NCBI GenBank assembly: GCA_902594395.1
Contig: CACJLZ010000002.1
Location: 1 to 64,000 of the forward strand
Direction of reading: 5' to 3'
Source of the DNA: an uncultured Pelagibacteraceae bacterium
GTDB lineage: Bacteria; Pseudomonadota; Alphaproteobacteria; Pelagibacterales; Pelagibacteraceae
DNA: 64,000 nt
The position numbers were made by a program, and so were the translations under genes. The first letter of the stretch is position 1; the number at the start of each line of letters is the position of its first letter. This document shows positions 39,380-53,743 of this stretch, piece after piece. Under the pieces are notes generated by a model, which ran no database searches, was not told the DNA's origin, and worked only from the letters and a program-made list of their open reading frames with translations.

Positions 39380-40350
39380 CACCAAATATCAACAGTCAGC
39401 CTGACATAAAACTCTCAATAAAACAAACCTTTGGGATAGAGTCCAATATGGAGGTGGATGCTTTTTCTAAAAAGAATGAGTATGTGCCAGAAATAGATAA
39501 AAACTACAAATTTGATCGTGATACTACTCTAGCTATCATCTCGGGTTTTGCTTTTAACAAAAGAGTTTTGGTTCAAGGATATCATGGAACAGGAAAATCT
39601 ACTCATATAGAACAAATTGCTGCAAGGTTAAATTGGCCTTGCATCAGAGTAAATTTAGACAGTCATATCAGTCGTATAGATTTAATAGGTAAGGACGCGA
39701 TTGTTTTGAAAGATGGTAAGCAAGTTACACAATTTAATGAAGGGATTTTACCTTGGTCCATACAAAACCCCATTGCTTTAGTATTTGATGAATATGATGC
39801 AGGAAGACCTGATGTAATGTTCGTTATACAGAGGGTGCTTGAAGCACAAGGTAATTTTACTCTTTTAGACAAAAATAAAGTAATTAAACAAAATAAATTT
39901 TTTAGATTATTTGCAACCTCTAATACTATTGGTTTAGGCGATACAACAGGTCTTTACCATGGAACTCAGCAAATAAATCAAGGCCAAATGGATAGATGGA
40001 ATATTGTTACAACCTTAAACTATCTCAGTCTTGATAAAGAAATGGAAATTATTTTAGCAAAAAATAAAGATTTAAATAATTCAAAAGGAAAAGAAAAAGT
40101 TTCTAATATGATAAAAGTTGCTTCATTAACTAGAAAAGGATTTATAGCTGGTGATATATCAACAGTTATGAGTCCAAGAACAGTTTTGCACTGGGCTGAA
40201 AATTCAGAAATTTTTAAAGATACAGGTTACGCTTTTAGGGTAACATTTTTAAATAAATGTGATGAGATTGAAAAGAACATAATCGCAGAATATTACCAAA
40301 GGTGTTTTGGTGAAGAATTGCCAGAGTCCTTATTAAATATCCAAATTTAA
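39376..40350 (+). CDS. cobS: Cobaltochelatase CobS-like MoxR-type AAA+ ATPase
   Basis: [55 protein letters not shown] start. Confidence 0.9.
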   Translation: MTPNINSQPDIKLSIKQTFGIESNMEVDAFSKKNEYVPEIDKNYKFDRDTTLAIISGFAFNKRVLVQGYHGTGKSTHIEQIAARLNWPCIRVNLDSHISRIDLIGKDAIVLKDGKQVTQFNEGILPWSIQNPIALVFDEYDAGRPDVMFVIQRVLEAQGNFTLLDKNKVIKQNKFFRLFATSNTIGLGDTTGLYHGTQQINQGQMDRWNIVTTLNYLSLDKEMEIILAKNKDLNNSKGKEKVSNMIKVASLTRKGFIAGDISTVMSPRTVLHWAENSEIFKDTGYAFRVTFLNKCDEIEKNIIAEYYQRCFGEELPESLLNIQI

Positions 40351-42149
40351 TGAACAATAAGACTGAGAGTTTAAAAGAAAAGCTTAGACAAGCTCTATCC
40401 TCTACTGCAAGGGTAATTTCAGATGATTTAGGTATTAATACAAAAAAGAATATTAAAAATTCTGAAAAACAAGATTTAATTGAATTGGAAAATTTAAATT
40501 CAAAAAACGATTTTATTAAAGCTAGAGCAGAAACAGACTCAAAAGCTCTTAAAAGGAAATTTTCGAGTGAGTCTATATTTAAAAAAAATTTACCCACTGG
40601 TTCTTCATGTAAATCACTTTACACAATCACAGAAAAAATAAGATATGAAAAATTGGGATCTAAAATGTTAAAAGGAATAGACAAAAATTTACGAGATAAC
40701 TATATTCAAATGATTAATCACAAAAGAGAAAATCAAATTAAATCCAAAGATGATGTGTCTGTGATAGAAGCTTTTGAATTATATATGTTAAAAAATTTTC
40801 ACAAAATCAAACTTAGTCCTTTAACATCAAAAATGTTAGATTTCTGGGAAAAAGATTTTGATAAATCAATTTTTGAACATATAGAATTTTTTGAAAAAAA
40901 TTTAGAAAATCAAAATATATATAGTTCGAAATTTTCTCAAATACTGCAAAAGATGGATATATTTCAATCAGAAGAAAATGAGAAAAAAAAAGATGAAAAT
41001 CAAGAGGATAACCAAGATAATCGGTCGAGTGATAATGATGAACGTGAGGATGAGGATAAGAAAGATCCTGAAAAACAAGATGAAACGGACACAAGTTTGG
41101 ACTCGGATTATAATATTGATGAATATAAATTAGATGAACAGATTGTTGATACAGAATCAGATGAACAAAATTCAGAGCACTTAATTCAAAAAAAAAATTT
41201 AAAAAATTTAAATGTAGATTACAAAATCTTCACAACACAATTTGATGAAATTACAAAAGCTGAAAATCTCGAGAATTCTGATGAAGCTAATAAACTTCGA
41301 AAAACTTTAGATCAACAATTAATTGGTTTCCAAGATGTTATCACAAAACTTGCTAATAAACTTCAGAGACAATTGTTGGCAAAACAGAATAGAGCTTGGG
41401 AGTTTGATTTAGAGGAGGGACTACTTGACAGCTCTAAGTTACCGAGAATTATAATGGATCCATATAATTCTTTATCTTTCAAAAAAGAAAAAGATTTAGA
41501 CTTTAAAGATACTGTTGTTACACTTTTAATTGATAACTCAGGTTCTATGAGAGGTAGACCAATTACAATCGCAGCTATTTGTGCTGATATTCTCTCTAGA
41601 ACACTGGAGCGTTGCTCTGTAAAAGTAGATATACTAGGTTTTACGACAAAAAATTGGAAGGGTGGTCAAAGTAGAGAGTTTTGGAATAAAAACAATAAAC
41701 CCAAGACACCTGGGAGATTAAATGACTTGAGACATATCATTTATAAAGGGGCAGATACACATTGGAGACAGGCAAAAGATAACCTTGGGTTAATGTTAAA
41801 AGAGGGTTTGCTTAAAGAAAATATAGATGGTGAGGCTATTACATGGGCCTTCAATAGAATTAAAAAAAGGAAAGAAGAAAGAAAAATTTTGATGGTAATC
41901 TCAGATGGTGCGCCTGTTGATGACTCAACTTTGTCAGTAAATTCTGGTGATTTTTTAGAGAAACATTTGAAAAAAATGGTGAAGTTTATTGAGGATAAAT
42001 CTGAAATAGAAATTTTAGCTATAGGAATTGGTCACGATGTTTCGAGATATTATAAAAGAGCGATTAAAATTACTGATGTAAATGAACTTGGTGACGTAAT
42101 GATTTCTCAATTGAGCTCATTATTTGACAAAAAAGCAAAATTACATTAA
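40350..42149 (+). CDS. cobT: Cobaltochelatase CobT-like VWA protein
   Basis: Acidic middle region; [20 protein letters not shown]; follows cobS. Confidence 0.9.
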   Translation: MNNKTESLKEKLRQALSSTARVISDDLGINTKKNIKNSEKQDLIELENLNSKNDFIKARAETDSKALKRKFSSESIFKKNLPTGSSCKSLYTITEKIRYEKLGSKMLKGIDKNLRDNYIQMINHKRENQIKSKDDVSVIEAFELYMLKNFHKIKLSPLTSKMLDFWEKDFDKSIFEHIEFFEKNLENQNIYSSKFSQILQKMDIFQSEENEKKKDENQEDNQDNRSSDNDEREDEDKKDPEKQDETDTSLDSDYNIDEYKLDEQIVDTESDEQNSEHLIQKKNLKNLNVDYKIFTTQFDEITKAENLENSDEANKLRKTLDQQLIGFQDVITKLANKLQRQLLAKQNRAWEFDLEEGLLDSSKLPRIIMDPYNSLSFKKEKDLDFKDTVVTLLIDNSGSMRGRPITIAAICADILSRTLERCSVKVDILGFTTKNWKGGQSREFWNKNNKPKTPGRLNDLRHIIYKGADTHWRQAKDNLGLMLKEGLLKENIDGEAITWAFNRIKKRKEERKILMVISDGAPVDDSTLSVNSGDFLEKHLKKMVKFIEDKSEIEILAIGIGHDVSRYYKRAIKITDVNELGDVMISQLSSLFDKKAKLH

Positions 42150-43426
42150 ATTTTTTTTAAATCTTGATTTTTCCATCTTATATTAACCTCTGCTCCAGTT
42201 CTTGTTTTAGAATTTTGACAATTCAAAGAGGCAAAGTTTTTCTCAAGTAAGTTTTTACCAATAAATATTCCTAAACCTAAACCAGATTGTTTCTTATTCT
42301 TGTTCTTAAGTGTTCTTAAATAAGGTTCACCTATTTTTGATAATATTTCACTTGGATATCCTTCACCATCATCTTCGATAGTGATTTCAGTATAATCATT
42401 ATTACTTTTTAAAGTTATAAATATTTTTTCTCTAGCAAATTTATTCGCGTTTCCAATAAAATTTCTCAAGCCATATATTATCTCAATTGATTTTGGAATT
42501 TTTCTCGAACTTGAATCTTGATCGAAATTTAGAATAAATTTTTTACTACTTGTTTCTTTAAATGAATTAATAATTTGAATGATGTATTTTTTAAAATTTA
42601 AGTCCTCATCTATAAAGTCGTCTTCTTCAATCGGGTTTAAAGACAACTTTTTTAAAATTTGATTACATCTCTCTACTTGACTTGATAATAATTCTATATC
42701 TGATTTCAGTTCTGCACTGTCCTTTAATTGATCTTTTAGCTCTTGTGAGATAATTTTGATAGTGGATAATGGAGTTCCAAGAGAATGTGCTGCTGCAGCT
42801 GCTTGACCCCCTAAAGATAACATCTCATGTTCTTGAGCCATTATTTCCTCCATTTTACTTAATGCTTCTTTTCTTTTTCTAGATTCAGAGCCAAATACTA
42901 TTGCAAAATAATTTAAGAAAATTAAGGCAATTACTAATGCAATTGGAATTGAATAATAATAATAGGGATCGACATGAAAATGATCATTTAATGGAGCAGG
43001 TAAGTCCTTAGCATAAAATGTCAAAAAAATAATCATTAGTATTGTTGTAACAACAAGAAATAAATTTGTTCTAATACCTAAATTTGATGATGCAAAAACA
43101 CTAGGAATTAATAAAAAAATAACAAAAGGATTTACGACACCTCCTGTAAGATATATCAGTGAACCTAATTGAAGTATATCAATCATTAAAAAAACTAGCG
43201 CAGATCTATCAGAAAGTTGAGTTTTATTGTAAATTAAGATCAAATAAAAATTACTTAAGGTCCCAATAAAAATAATTAGATTCGATAAAAAAAAATTAAA
43301 ATCGAAATTGAAAAAAAAATAAACTATATATACTGAAATCAATTGCCCTATTATACCTATCCATCTTAAAGAAATATAAGTAGATTTTTTTAAAGTATGA
43401 AATTTTGAAGTTTCAAAAAACTTCAT
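42146..43426 (-). CDS. regB: RegB/PrrB-type sensor histidine kinase
   Basis: [47 protein letters not shown]; 6-TM N-term. Confidence 0.85.
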   Translation of the reverse strand: MKFFETSKFHTLKKSTYISLRWIGIIGQLISVYIVYFFFNFDFNFFLSNLIIFIGTLSNFYLILIYNKTQLSDRSALVFLMIDILQLGSLIYLTGGVVNPFVIFLLIPSVFASSNLGIRTNLFLVVTTILMIIFLTFYAKDLPAPLNDHFHVDPYYYYSIPIALVIALIFLNYFAIVFGSESRKRKEALSKMEEIMAQEHEMLSLGGQAAAAAHSLGTPLSTIKIISQELKDQLKDSAELKSDIELLSSQVERCNQILKKLSLNPIEEDDFIDEDLNFKKYIIQIINSFKETSSKKFILNFDQDSSSRKIPKSIEIIYGLRNFIGNANKFAREKIFITLKSNNDYTEITIEDDGEGYPSEILSKIGEPYLRTLKNKNKKQSGLGLGIFIGKNLLEKNFASLNCQNSKTRTGAEVNIRWKNQDLKKI

Positions 43427-43429
43427 GGT

Positions 43430-45496
<2,067 letters not shown>

Positions 45497-45626
45497 TTAA
45501 TTTAGGAAAAATAAATTATATCATTTTTTAAGTTTATTTGTGTATTTATAATAAATAGTTATGAATTATTTCCTCAAATAACCCTTAATTTTCAATACTT
45601 TTTTAACTTTTTTGAATATTGCTATG

Positions 45627-46322
45627 TTAAAAATGGTTTTTAAGATTTTTTGAAAAAAAATAACTTGGCCCCATTTTTTTTTCAAAATAATACCCATGCT
45701 TAATTAAATAATCACTCAAATCTATCTCATTTTTTGGATTTAAAATCTCGATACATATAAGTTTAGGATTATAAAATTTTAGATTTATTGATTTGATTAC
45801 TTTTATATCTAATCCCTCTATATCTATATTTAAAAAATCAAATTTGTGATTTATCAAATTATTTATTGTTTTTGTTTCAACATAATAAGTTTTTTTTCTT
45901 AATTTATCACTATCAGATAATTTTAAATGATCTAGAGATATTGTGTTTAGTGGACTAAACAGATTTTCTATATAAACCTCAACTTTTTCGACCTTGTCAC
46001 TAATGGCAGCACATATATTTTTATCATTTGGTCTTAAGATATTAAACAAATCAATAGATGTTTGATTTAAATCTATGTTAGTTCCTTTCCATCCTTTTTT
46101 ATGAAGTAAATATGTGTTATTAAACTTAATTGGATGAAATGCACCAATATCTAAATACGTACCTTTGTTAATTTTATCTTTAAAAAATTCTATGATAAAA
46201 ATATCTTCACCACATTGGGAGTAACTTTTTTTCTTCAAAAAAAATTTTTCTAACCAAAATATTCTGAAAAATAAATAAGGTTTATAAAAAATACTGTCTT
46301 TATTTATGAATTTTTTAATCAT
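45627..46322 (-). CDS. FkbM family methyltransferase
   Basis: SQCGEDIFIIEFF, YLDIGAFHPIKFNNTYLLHKKGWKGTNIDLN, FLNIDIEGLD. Confidence 0.87.
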   Translation of the reverse strand: MIKKFINKDSIFYKPYLFFRIFWLEKFFLKKKSYSQCGEDIFIIEFFKDKINKGTYLDIGAFHPIKFNNTYLLHKKGWKGTNIDLNQTSIDLFNILRPNDKNICAAISDKVEKVEVYIENLFSPLNTISLDHLKLSDSDKLRKKTYYVETKTINNLINHKFDFLNIDIEGLDIKVIKSINLKFYNPKLICIEILNPKNEIDLSDYLIKHGYYFEKKMGPSYFFSKNLKNHF

Positions 46323-46335
46323 ATCAAAATTCTAA

Positions 46336-46425
46336 TGGCGGAGAGAATGGGATTCGAACCCATGAAAGAGTTTCCCCTTTACACGCTTTCCAAGCGTGCG
46401 CCTTCAACCACTCGGCCACCTCTCC
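46336..46425 (-). tRNA. tRNA-Ser (GGA)
   Basis: GGAGAGGTGGCCGAGTGG...CTTGGAAAG...long variable arm...GGTTCGAATCCCATTCTCTCCGCCA. Confidence 0.96.
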
Positions 46426-46433
46426 AATTAAAT

Positions 46434-47243
46434 CTAAATAATAAAATCATGGTACTTGCTTATATTCTTAAGAATATAATCTGGGAAATCTTCATTTAAT
46501 TCTACTACTTCATACTTATGACCTCTTTCAAAAAGATCTTCTTTATTTGCTATTTTTTTTTTAATAGTTTTTTCAGAACAAAATTTTTCATCAGAATATT
46601 CTGAGTGTGCAAAAGTTTTTAATTTGAGAGATATTTCTGCTACTGACATTATGTTATTAAAATGCCATCCAGCATTATGAAATATTTCAATATTTTTTTC
46701 TTTGTCAAATCTTAAAAAATTATATTTAAGGTTTTTTGTAATAACTTTTTGTCTCATAAAATCTATAGACTTCAAATTCTTTTTTTTACAAACTCTTGTA
46801 CCTTCCCAAGGTGTCTCGTGAGGATTAAAAATATTGAATTTATAATTGAAGCATTTTTGCAGAAATATTCCATATTTTTTATTTAGCTTAAAATTTTTTA
46901 ATAATTCTGGATTAATTATTTCATCTGGGTCAGAAAAAAAAATATAATCATCGGGATCAGCAAAATTTGTCTCTGAAAGTAGGAACTCCCTTTGGATTGC
47001 TTGGTTTTCCCAACGATTTGTATTTTTTGGAAAAGGTTTTTCTAATAAGGAATATTTTATTTTTTTTGCATCATAATAATCTTTCCAAACAAAATTTTTT
47101 TTCTTTTCTTTACCTGTATGATCAAATTTTGACTCACAAATTACAAAATAATCAACATGATTGGATAATATATTATACCTTAATTCAAACATAAAATTAT
47201 TATCAAAAAAAGTTATACAATCTAAAATTTTGTTTTTTACCAT
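46434..47243 (-). CDS. GT17-family (MGAT3-like) glycosyltransferase
   Basis: LDCITFFDNNFMFELRYNIL, FVICESKFDHTGKEK, DYIFFSDPDEIINP, HNAGWHFNNI. Confidence 0.82.
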   Translation of the reverse strand: MVKNKILDCITFFDNNFMFELRYNILSNHVDYFVICESKFDHTGKEKKKNFVWKDYYDAKKIKYSLLEKPFPKNTNRWENQAIQREFLLSETNFADPDDYIFFSDPDEIINPELLKNFKLNKKYGIFLQKCFNYKFNIFNPHETPWEGTRVCKKKNLKSIDFMRQKVITKNLKYNFLRFDKEKNIEIFHNAGWHFNNIMSVAEISLKLKTFAHSEYSDEKFCSEKTIKKKIANKEDLFERGHKYEVVELNEDFPDYILKNISKYHDFII

Positions 47244-47254
47244 CAGAAAATAAT

Positions 47255-49060
47255 TTATTCTTTTTGTATTTTTAATACTCCTATAAAAGCCTCTTGTGGA
47301 ATTTCTACCCTACCAAATTGTTTAGATCTTGCTTTACCCTTTTTCTGTTTTTCTAAAAGTTTTCTTTTTCTATCTGTCGCTCCACCACCATGAATTTTTG
47401 TCAAAACATCCTTTTTAAATCCTTTTATTGTCTCCCTAGCAATTATTTTTCCACCTATTGCTGCTTGAACGGGTATCATAAAATTATGTCTTGGTATTAA
47501 ATCTTTCAATTTTTCACAAACTTCTCTTCCAGTCTTTTGAGCAAAATCTTTATGAATCATCATGGCTAAAGCATCCACTGGCTCTCCATTTACTAAAATA
47601 TTAAGTTTGACTAGATCACCATTTCTGTAGCCGATAATTTCGTAATCAAAACTAGCATAACCGCTTGTCATAGATTTAATTCTATCATTAAAATCAAAAA
47701 CTACTTCATTCAATGGTAATTCATAAGTTAGTACAGCTCGATTTCCAGAATAATTTAAATTGATTTGAATTCCCCTTTTGTCTTGGCATAATTTTATTAT
47801 AGAGCCCAAATATTGGTCTGGGGTGATTATAGTAGCTCTGATCCAGGGCTCCTCTATGAAATTTATCAATGTGGGATCTGGTAAGCTTGATGGATTTTGT
47901 AAATCTTTTATTTCTCCATTATTAAAGTTAATTTTATATACTACACCTGGTGTTGTGGTTAATAAATTTACATCAAACTCTCTTTCTAATCTTTCAGTGA
48001 TTATTTCAAGATGAAGTAATCCTAAAAATCCACATCTAAAACCCAGGCCTAAAGCTGAAGAAGACTCAGCTTCAAAAGAAAAACTAGAATCATTTAATTG
48101 TAACTTTGCCAAACCATCTTTTAATTTTTGATATTCAGAGCTGTCCACTGGAAATAATCCGCAAAACACTACTGGCTTGCTGGGCTTAAATCCAGGTAAA
48201 GCCTCAATTTTAGGTTTGGAAGCATCACAAATAGTGTCTCCAACTTTTGTATCTGATAAAACTTTAATACCGGTTGTTATAAAACCTATTTCACCAGAAT
48301 TTAACTCATTTATATCCTTAGGTTTGGGAGTAAAAACTCCAACTTTTTCTACAATATAATCTTGATTAGTAGAAAGCATCTTAATCTTCATATTTTTTGT
48401 AATTTTACCATTAATAACTCTAACTAATATTACAACACCTAAATAAGTATCGTACCAACTATCAACTAATAAACATTTTAAATCTTCATTTATATTTCCT
48501 TTTGGTCCAGGTAATCGATAAATAATTTGCTCTAAGATTTCCTCTACTCCCTCTCCAGTTTTACCAGAACATGGAACTGCATTTTCTGTATCAATACCAA
48601 TGACATCTTCGATTTGTTTTTTAGTTCTCTCTAAATCTGATGCAGGTAAATCAATCTTATTTAAAATAGGAATAATTTCATGGTTAATATCCAGGGCTTG
48701 ATAAACATTGGCAAGTGTTTGTGCTTCTACACCCTGCGTACTGTCAACAATTAATATTGAACCCTCACAAGCATAAAGTGATCTACTCACTTCATAGCTA
48801 AAATCTACATGGCCAGGTGTATCAATGATGTTTAAGATATAATTTTTTCCGTTTTTTGCTTTATAATTTAATTTTACGGTTTGTGCTTTTATTGTGATAC
48901 CTCTCTCTCTTTCTATATCCATTGAATCTAAAACTTGAGATTTCATCTCTCTTTCGGTTAATCCACCACAACTATGAATGATTCTATCTGCAATAGTAGA
49001 TTTACCATGATCTATATGCGCGATGATTGCAAAATTTCTTATATTATCAATGGTGCTCAT
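47255..49060 (-). CDS. lepA: Elongation factor 4
   Basis: [59 protein letters not shown]. Confidence 0.97.
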   Translation of the reverse strand: MSTIDNIRNFAIIAHIDHGKSTIADRIIHSCGGLTEREMKSQVLDSMDIERERGITIKAQTVKLNYKAKNGKNYILNIIDTPGHVDFSYEVSRSLYACEGSILIVDSTQGVEAQTLANVYQALDINHEIIPILNKIDLPASDLERTKKQIEDVIGIDTENAVPCSGKTGEGVEEILEQIIYRLPGPKGNINEDLKCLLVDSWYDTYLGVVILVRVINGKITKNMKIKMLSTNQDYIVEKVGVFTPKPKDINELNSGEIGFITTGIKVLSDTKVGDTICDASKPKIEALPGFKPSKPVVFCGLFPVDSSEYQKLKDGLAKLQLNDSSFSFEAESSSALGLGFRCGFLGLLHLEIITERLEREFDVNLLTTTPGVVYKINFNNGEIKDLQNPSSLPDPTLINFIEEPWIRATIITPDQYLGSIIKLCQDKRGIQINLNYSGNRAVLTYELPLNEVVFDFNDRIKSMTSGYASFDYEIIGYRNGDLVKLNILVNGEPVDALAMMIHKDFAQKTGREVCEKLKDLIPRHNFMIPVQAAIGGKIIARETIKGFKKDVLTKIHGGGATDRKRKLLEKQKKGKARSKQFGRVEIPQEAFIGVLKIQKE

Positions 49061-49066
49061 TTAAAA

Positions 49067-51472
49067 TTATGATCGGATTTTAGCACCAGTTTTATTTTCA
49101 ACTGTCTTGATTATCAAGTTATTAATTTGTTCTAAATCAGCCTCATTTAAGGTTTTTTCGGATGACTGTATTGTTACACTTATTGCTATTGATTTATGAT
49201 TTTCAGGAATGTTTTCACCTTCATAAACATCAAAAACTCTAACATTTTTTACTAAACTTTCATCTACACTTGAGATGACATTTATTAAATCTTGAGCATT
49301 CACATTTTTGTTTATAATAAATGCAAAATCCCTCTCAGATTTTTGATAATCAGAAAATGAGAATTTTACCTTAAGATCATTTAGAGTTTTCTCTGGTAAT
49401 TTTAAATTATCCATAAAAATTTCAAAACCAACTAAAGACTCAGTTTTCATATCGACCTGCTTTAGAATATTAGGATGTATTTCTCCAAAATATGCAGCCA
49501 CTTGATCATTTCTGTTATCTAAAAACAGTCTTCCTGATTTGCCAGGGTGATAATAATTAGGCGTTTTGTTATCAATGAAAAATTTTTTAGAATCGTAACC
49601 AGCTTCAACTAAAGTTTGGATTACGTCTCTTTTCACATCAAACACATCTACATTTCTATCTTTTTCTATCCAAGATAATCTTGATTTTTTTCCTGCAGAC
49701 AAACCACAGACTACTGTATTCTGTTCACCGGGATTAGAACCATTAAAAATAGGACCTATTTCAAATACTGATAAATCCTTAAAACCTCTATCGAGGTTTT
49801 TATTAATATGCATTATTAAATTTGAAAAAACTGAATTCCTTAAAACTCCTAATTCTGTACTTATAGGATTAATAATTTTTATCTCTTTTTTTTTGTCTCT
49901 AAAATAATCATTATAACGTTGGTCTGTGAACGACCAAGTGATTGCTTCCAGATAACCTTTAGAGGCAATTGATCTTTGTAAAAAATGAAATAATTTCTGA
50001 AATTTATTTAAAGTAGATTTTTTTCTTTGTTTAATTGGCTCTATATTCTTTATCTTTTCATAACCACTTATTCTTACCAACTCCTCGACAATATCTACTT
50101 CCTGTGAAATATCCGGTCTCCATGAAGGAACACCTAATTTTAATCTTTTTTTGTCACTTTTTACCCCAAAACCAAGATTCTCTAAAATTTTAATCATTTC
50201 TTTTAAAGAAATTTTAAAACCAGATATTTTTTCAAAAATATTTGGGTCAAATGAGATTTTTTTTGTTTTGTAAGTTTCTATTTTTTGAATATCAATTTTG
50301 CTAATTTCACCACCACAAATCTCTTTTATTAATTTTGCAGCTTTATTTAAACCATCTTCGATTGATAACGGATCTATGCCTCTTTCAAATCTAAACTTTG
50401 CATCAGTGTCTAGATTCAATTTCTTTGCTGTATTTCTTATTGATCCCGGTTCAAAATAAGCTGACTCTAATAATATATTTTTCGTATCAAATTCTGTACC
50501 AGATCTTGTACCACCAATAATTCCTCCAAGTCCTAAAATACCTTTATTATCGCTAATAACACACATGCCACTCTCCAATTTATAATTTTTATTATCAAGT
50601 GCTGTAAACTCTTCTCCAGACTTAGAGTTTCGAACAATTATACCTTTTTCAATTTTGTCAGCGTCATAAGCATGTAATGGACGATTAACATCAAGCATAA
50701 CATAGTTTGTGATGTCAACTATTGCTGAGATAGGTTTTTGACCAATAGAAGTTAACTTATCTTTAAGCCATTTAGGGCTTTCAGAATTTTTGACATTTGT
50801 AATTAAACAGCTTCCAAACGCAGTACATCCTTGTCCTTTTTCCTTATTAATTTTTACTTTTAAAGTATGTTTATTTCTTGAATGAATTTTTTTTTCCTCT
50901 AAATCTACTAACTTTCCAAAACCTGATGCAGCCAGATCTCTAGCAATTCCTCTAATTCCAAGACAGTCTGGTCTATTAGGTGTTATAGAGAGATCAATAA
51001 GATTTACTTTTGATTTTGAAAAATAACTTTTACCAATATTTTTTCTAAATTCCTTTTTTAATTCAGTAATCCCATCACTCTCATAAGACAAATTTAATTC
51101 AGACTCTGAACAAAGCATTCCATAAGATGTAACACCCCTTATTTTAGTAACTGCTAATTTTGTCTTAGTTTTGGGAATAATTGCACCTGGAGGAGCATAT
51201 ATAGTCAACAATCCCTCTCTCGCATTTTCTGCACCACATACAACTTTTTTAATATCATTTTCTCCAATATTAACATCGCAAACTTTTAGTCGATCTGCAT
51301 TTGGATGTTTTTCAATTTTTATGATTTCAGCTACTTTGAATAACTCGTTATCAGCAGAAAGTCTCTCTATACTTTCTACCTCTAAGCCTATGTTGGTAAG
51401 TTGTTCTAAAAGATTTTTTTCTCTCAGATTTGTTTTCAGATGATCTTTTAACCAATCAAATGTTATTATCAT
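49067..51472 (-). CDS. pheT: Phenylalanyl-tRNA synthetase beta subunit
   Basis: [39 protein letters not shown]. Confidence 0.96.
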   Translation of the reverse strand: MIITFDWLKDHLKTNLREKNLLEQLTNIGLEVESIERLSADNELFKVAEIIKIEKHPNADRLKVCDVNIGENDIKKVVCGAENAREGLLTIYAPPGAIIPKTKTKLAVTKIRGVTSYGMLCSESELNLSYESDGITELKKEFRKNIGKSYFSKSKVNLIDLSITPNRPDCLGIRGIARDLAASGFGKLVDLEEKKIHSRNKHTLKVKINKEKGQGCTAFGSCLITNVKNSESPKWLKDKLTSIGQKPISAIVDITNYVMLDVNRPLHAYDADKIEKGIIVRNSKSGEEFTALDNKNYKLESGMCVISDNKGILGLGGIIGGTRSGTEFDTKNILLESAYFEPGSIRNTAKKLNLDTDAKFRFERGIDPLSIEDGLNKAAKLIKEICGGEISKIDIQKIETYKTKKISFDPNIFEKISGFKISLKEMIKILENLGFGVKSDKKRLKLGVPSWRPDISQEVDIVEELVRISGYEKIKNIEPIKQRKKSTLNKFQKLFHFLQRSIASKGYLEAITWSFTDQRYNDYFRDKKKEIKIINPISTELGVLRNSVFSNLIMHINKNLDRGFKDLSVFEIGPIFNGSNPGEQNTVVCGLSAGKKSRLSWIEKDRNVDVFDVKRDVIQTLVEAGYDSKKFFIDNKTPNYYHPGKSGRLFLDNRNDQVAAYFGEIHPNILKQVDMKTESLVGFEIFMDNLKLPEKTLNDLKVKFSFSDYQKSERDFAFIINKNVNAQDLINVISSVDESLVKNVRVFDVYEGENIPENHKSIAISVTIQSSEKTLNEADLEQINNLIIKTVENKTGAKIRS

Positions 51473-52536
51473 CGACTAAGGCCCCTATAATTCGTAGGTA
51501 CGTCTAGCGGATCAAATCCAAAATGATTTAACCATCTATAATCACAATCAAAAAAAGCTCTTAAGTCATTTATCCCATATTTGAGCATTGCAAGTCTATC
51601 AATCCCAATACCAAATGCGTATCCCTGAAACTTTGATGGATCAACTTTAACATTTTTTAAAACATTAGGATGAACCATTCCACAGCCTAAAATCTCTAAC
51701 CATTGATTACCTTCTCCTATTATAATTTTTCCATTTTTCATTTCGTATCCAATGTCAACTTCAGCGGATGGTTCTGTAAAAGGAAAATGGCTCGGTCTAA
51801 ATCTCATCTTAATTTTATCTACTTCAAAAAACTCTTTGATAAAATAATTTAAACATCCTTTCAAATGACCCATGTTTATATTTTTATCTATATGAAGTCC
51901 TTCAACTTGATGAAACATTGGTGAATGAGTTTGGTCACTATCTGATCTATAAGTTCTTCCCGGTGCAATAATTTTAAATGGTGGCTTATCTTTCAACATA
52001 GTTCTAATTTGGACTGGAGAAGTATGTGTTCGTAGTAATTTCTGCTTTTTTTCATCCAGATAAAAAGTATCGTGCATATCTCTAGCTGGATGATTTTCTG
52101 GTGTATTTAACGCTGTAAAATTATTATATTCATTCTCGACGTCTGGACCTTCCGCCACGCTAAAACCTATTTCGGAAAAAATTGATGATATTATATCGAT
52201 CGTTTGTGAAACTGGATGAATTTTCCCTCGAACAAATGATCTTTCCGGTAATGTTATGTCAATTTTTTCTTTTTCTAATTTCTTGCTAATTTCAGCACTT
52301 TCAAGTTCATTTATTTTCGAACTTATTAAATCCTGGAGTTCATCTTTTATTATGTTCAAATCAGAAGCAAATTTTTTTCTTTCTGACTCTGCAATTGCTC
52401 CAATTTTTTTAAATTGAGTTGAAATTAATCCACTTTTGCCAAATAGATCAGATTTAATTTGGTTTATTTCTGCAATATCTAATTTTCCACTAAGTTTTGA
52501 AAAAAATTCATCTTTTATTTTTTTAAGATCTGACAT
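51469..52536 (-). CDS. pheS: Phenylalanyl-tRNA synthetase alpha subunit
   Basis: [58 protein letters not shown]. Confidence 0.97.
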   Translation of the reverse strand: MSDLKKIKDEFFSKLSGKLDIAEINQIKSDLFGKSGLISTQFKKIGAIAESERKKFASDLNIIKDELQDLISSKINELESAEISKKLEKEKIDITLPERSFVRGKIHPVSQTIDIISSIFSEIGFSVAEGPDVENEYNNFTALNTPENHPARDMHDTFYLDEKKQKLLRTHTSPVQIRTMLKDKPPFKIIAPGRTYRSDSDQTHSPMFHQVEGLHIDKNINMGHLKGCLNYFIKEFFEVDKIKMRFRPSHFPFTEPSAEVDIGYEMKNGKIIIGEGNQWLEILGCGMVHPNVLKNVKVDPSKFQGYAFGIGIDRLAMLKYGINDLRAFFDCDYRWLNHFGFDPLDVPTNYRGLSR

Positions 52537-52579
52537 TTACACAGATTATTTCTTCAGAGAAATAAAACAATAGCGAAGA

Positions 52580-52936
52580 TTAATTTAAAGCAGATTGAGC
52601 TTTTTGGACTATAGTTTTAAAGGCTTCTGGACTATCATACGCTATCTCAGCTAGAATTTTTCTATCAATTTTTATTCCACATTTATTTAATCCGTTAATA
52701 AACTTAGAGTACGTCAAACCTTCTGCTCTCACCCCGGCGTTTATTCTTTGTATCCACAGTGATTTAAAATCTCTTTTCTTATTTCTACGATCTCTGTATG
52801 CATACTGCATTGCTTTTTCCATAGCTTGCTTTGCAACTCTGATAGTGTTTTTTCTTCTGCCCCATTGACCTTTGACAGCTTTTAAAACTTTTTTATGTTT
52901 TGCTCTACTAGTAACACCTCTTTTAACTCTTGCCAT
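52580..52936 (-). CDS. rplT: 50S ribosomal protein L20
   Basis: [38 protein letters not shown]. Confidence 0.98.
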   Translation of the reverse strand: MARVKRGVTSRAKHKKVLKAVKGQWGRRKNTIRVAKQAMEKAMQYAYRDRRNKKRDFKSLWIQRINAGVRAEGLTYSKFINGLNKCGIKIDRKILAEIAYDSPEAFKTIVQKAQSALN

Positions 52937-52937
52937 A

Positions 52938-53144
52938 TTAACCCCTTAGACTGTAAGGCATATATGACTTAACAATTTTACCATCTTGTTTCGACATAGT
53001 TGTGGTGCCTCTTAATTTTCTTATTTGAGAATTTGTTCTTTTTATCATGCCATGTCTTTTACCAGCTTGGGCCATTATTACTTTACCTTTTGCAGATATT
53101 TTGAACCTTTTTTTTGCAGAGCTTTTTGTTTTTAGTTTTGGCAT
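52938..53144 (-). CDS. rpmI: 50S ribosomal protein L35
   Basis: [36 protein letters not shown]. Confidence 0.97.
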   Translation of the reverse strand: MPKLKTKSSAKKRFKISAKGKVIMAQAGKRHGMIKRTNSQIRKLRGTTTMSKQDGKIVKSYMPYSLRG

Positions 53145-53197
53145 AATTTTGCGAGTTTATACAAAGAATGTAATTAATTTACAACTACTATTAAAGC

Positions 53198-53743
53198 TTA
53201 TAAAGGCTGAATTACCATTATCATTTGCTTTCCATCAAACTTCGGGTCCAATTCTACCTTGCCAATTTCTTTCATATCCTCTTTGATCTTAGTCATTAAT
53301 TCATTGCCTAAATGTGAGTGCTGAAGTTCTCTGCCTTTAAATCTTATTGTAAATTTCACTTTATCACCTTTGGCAATAAATTTTTTTGCATTTTTTACTT
53401 TGAACTCATAATCATGCGTCTCAGTTACGGGCCTCATTTTAATTTCTTTTAATGCAATTATTTTTTGTTTTTTTTTAGCAAGGTTTGCTTTTTTTTGTGC
53501 ATCATACTTATATTTTCCCATATCCATGATTTTGCAAACTGGTGGATTTGCATTTGGAGCTATTTCTATTAGATCTAAACCTTGATTCTTCGCCATCGAT
53601 ATTGCTTCGTTAGTGCTTATAACTCCTAAATTTTCTCCATCACTGCCTATAACTTGAACTTCCGGAGATGAAATTCTATTGTTAGATCTTGGACCTCGAT
53701 CCTTAGTTCTTCTCTGAAAATAATTTTGCTTAAAATCTGCCAC
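53198..53743 (-). CDS. infC: Translation initiation factor IF-3
   Basis: NNRISSPEVQVIGSDGENLGVISTNEAISMAK...LDLIEIAPNANPPVCKIMDMGKYKY; GTG start. Confidence 0.97.
   Translation of the reverse strand: MADFKQNYFQRRTKDRGPRSNNRISSPEVQVIGSDGENLGVISTNEAISMAKNQGLDLIEIAPNANPPVCKIMDMGKYKYDAQKKANLAKKKQKIIALKEIKMRPVTETHDYEFKVKNAKKFIAKGDKVKFTIRFKGRELQHSHLGNELMTKIKEDMKEIGKVELDPKFDGKQMIMVIQPL

Noticed and set aside
40980-41170. Acidic repeat-like DNA in cobT ([27 protein letters not shown])
   Set aside because: Acidic low-complexity linker is typical of CobT proteins; not a novel repeat element.
52537-52579. Small hairpin ATTTCTctgAAGAAAT between rplT and pheS
   Set aside because: Short AT-rich hairpin without T-tract in a gap within a known operon; expected by chance at this composition.
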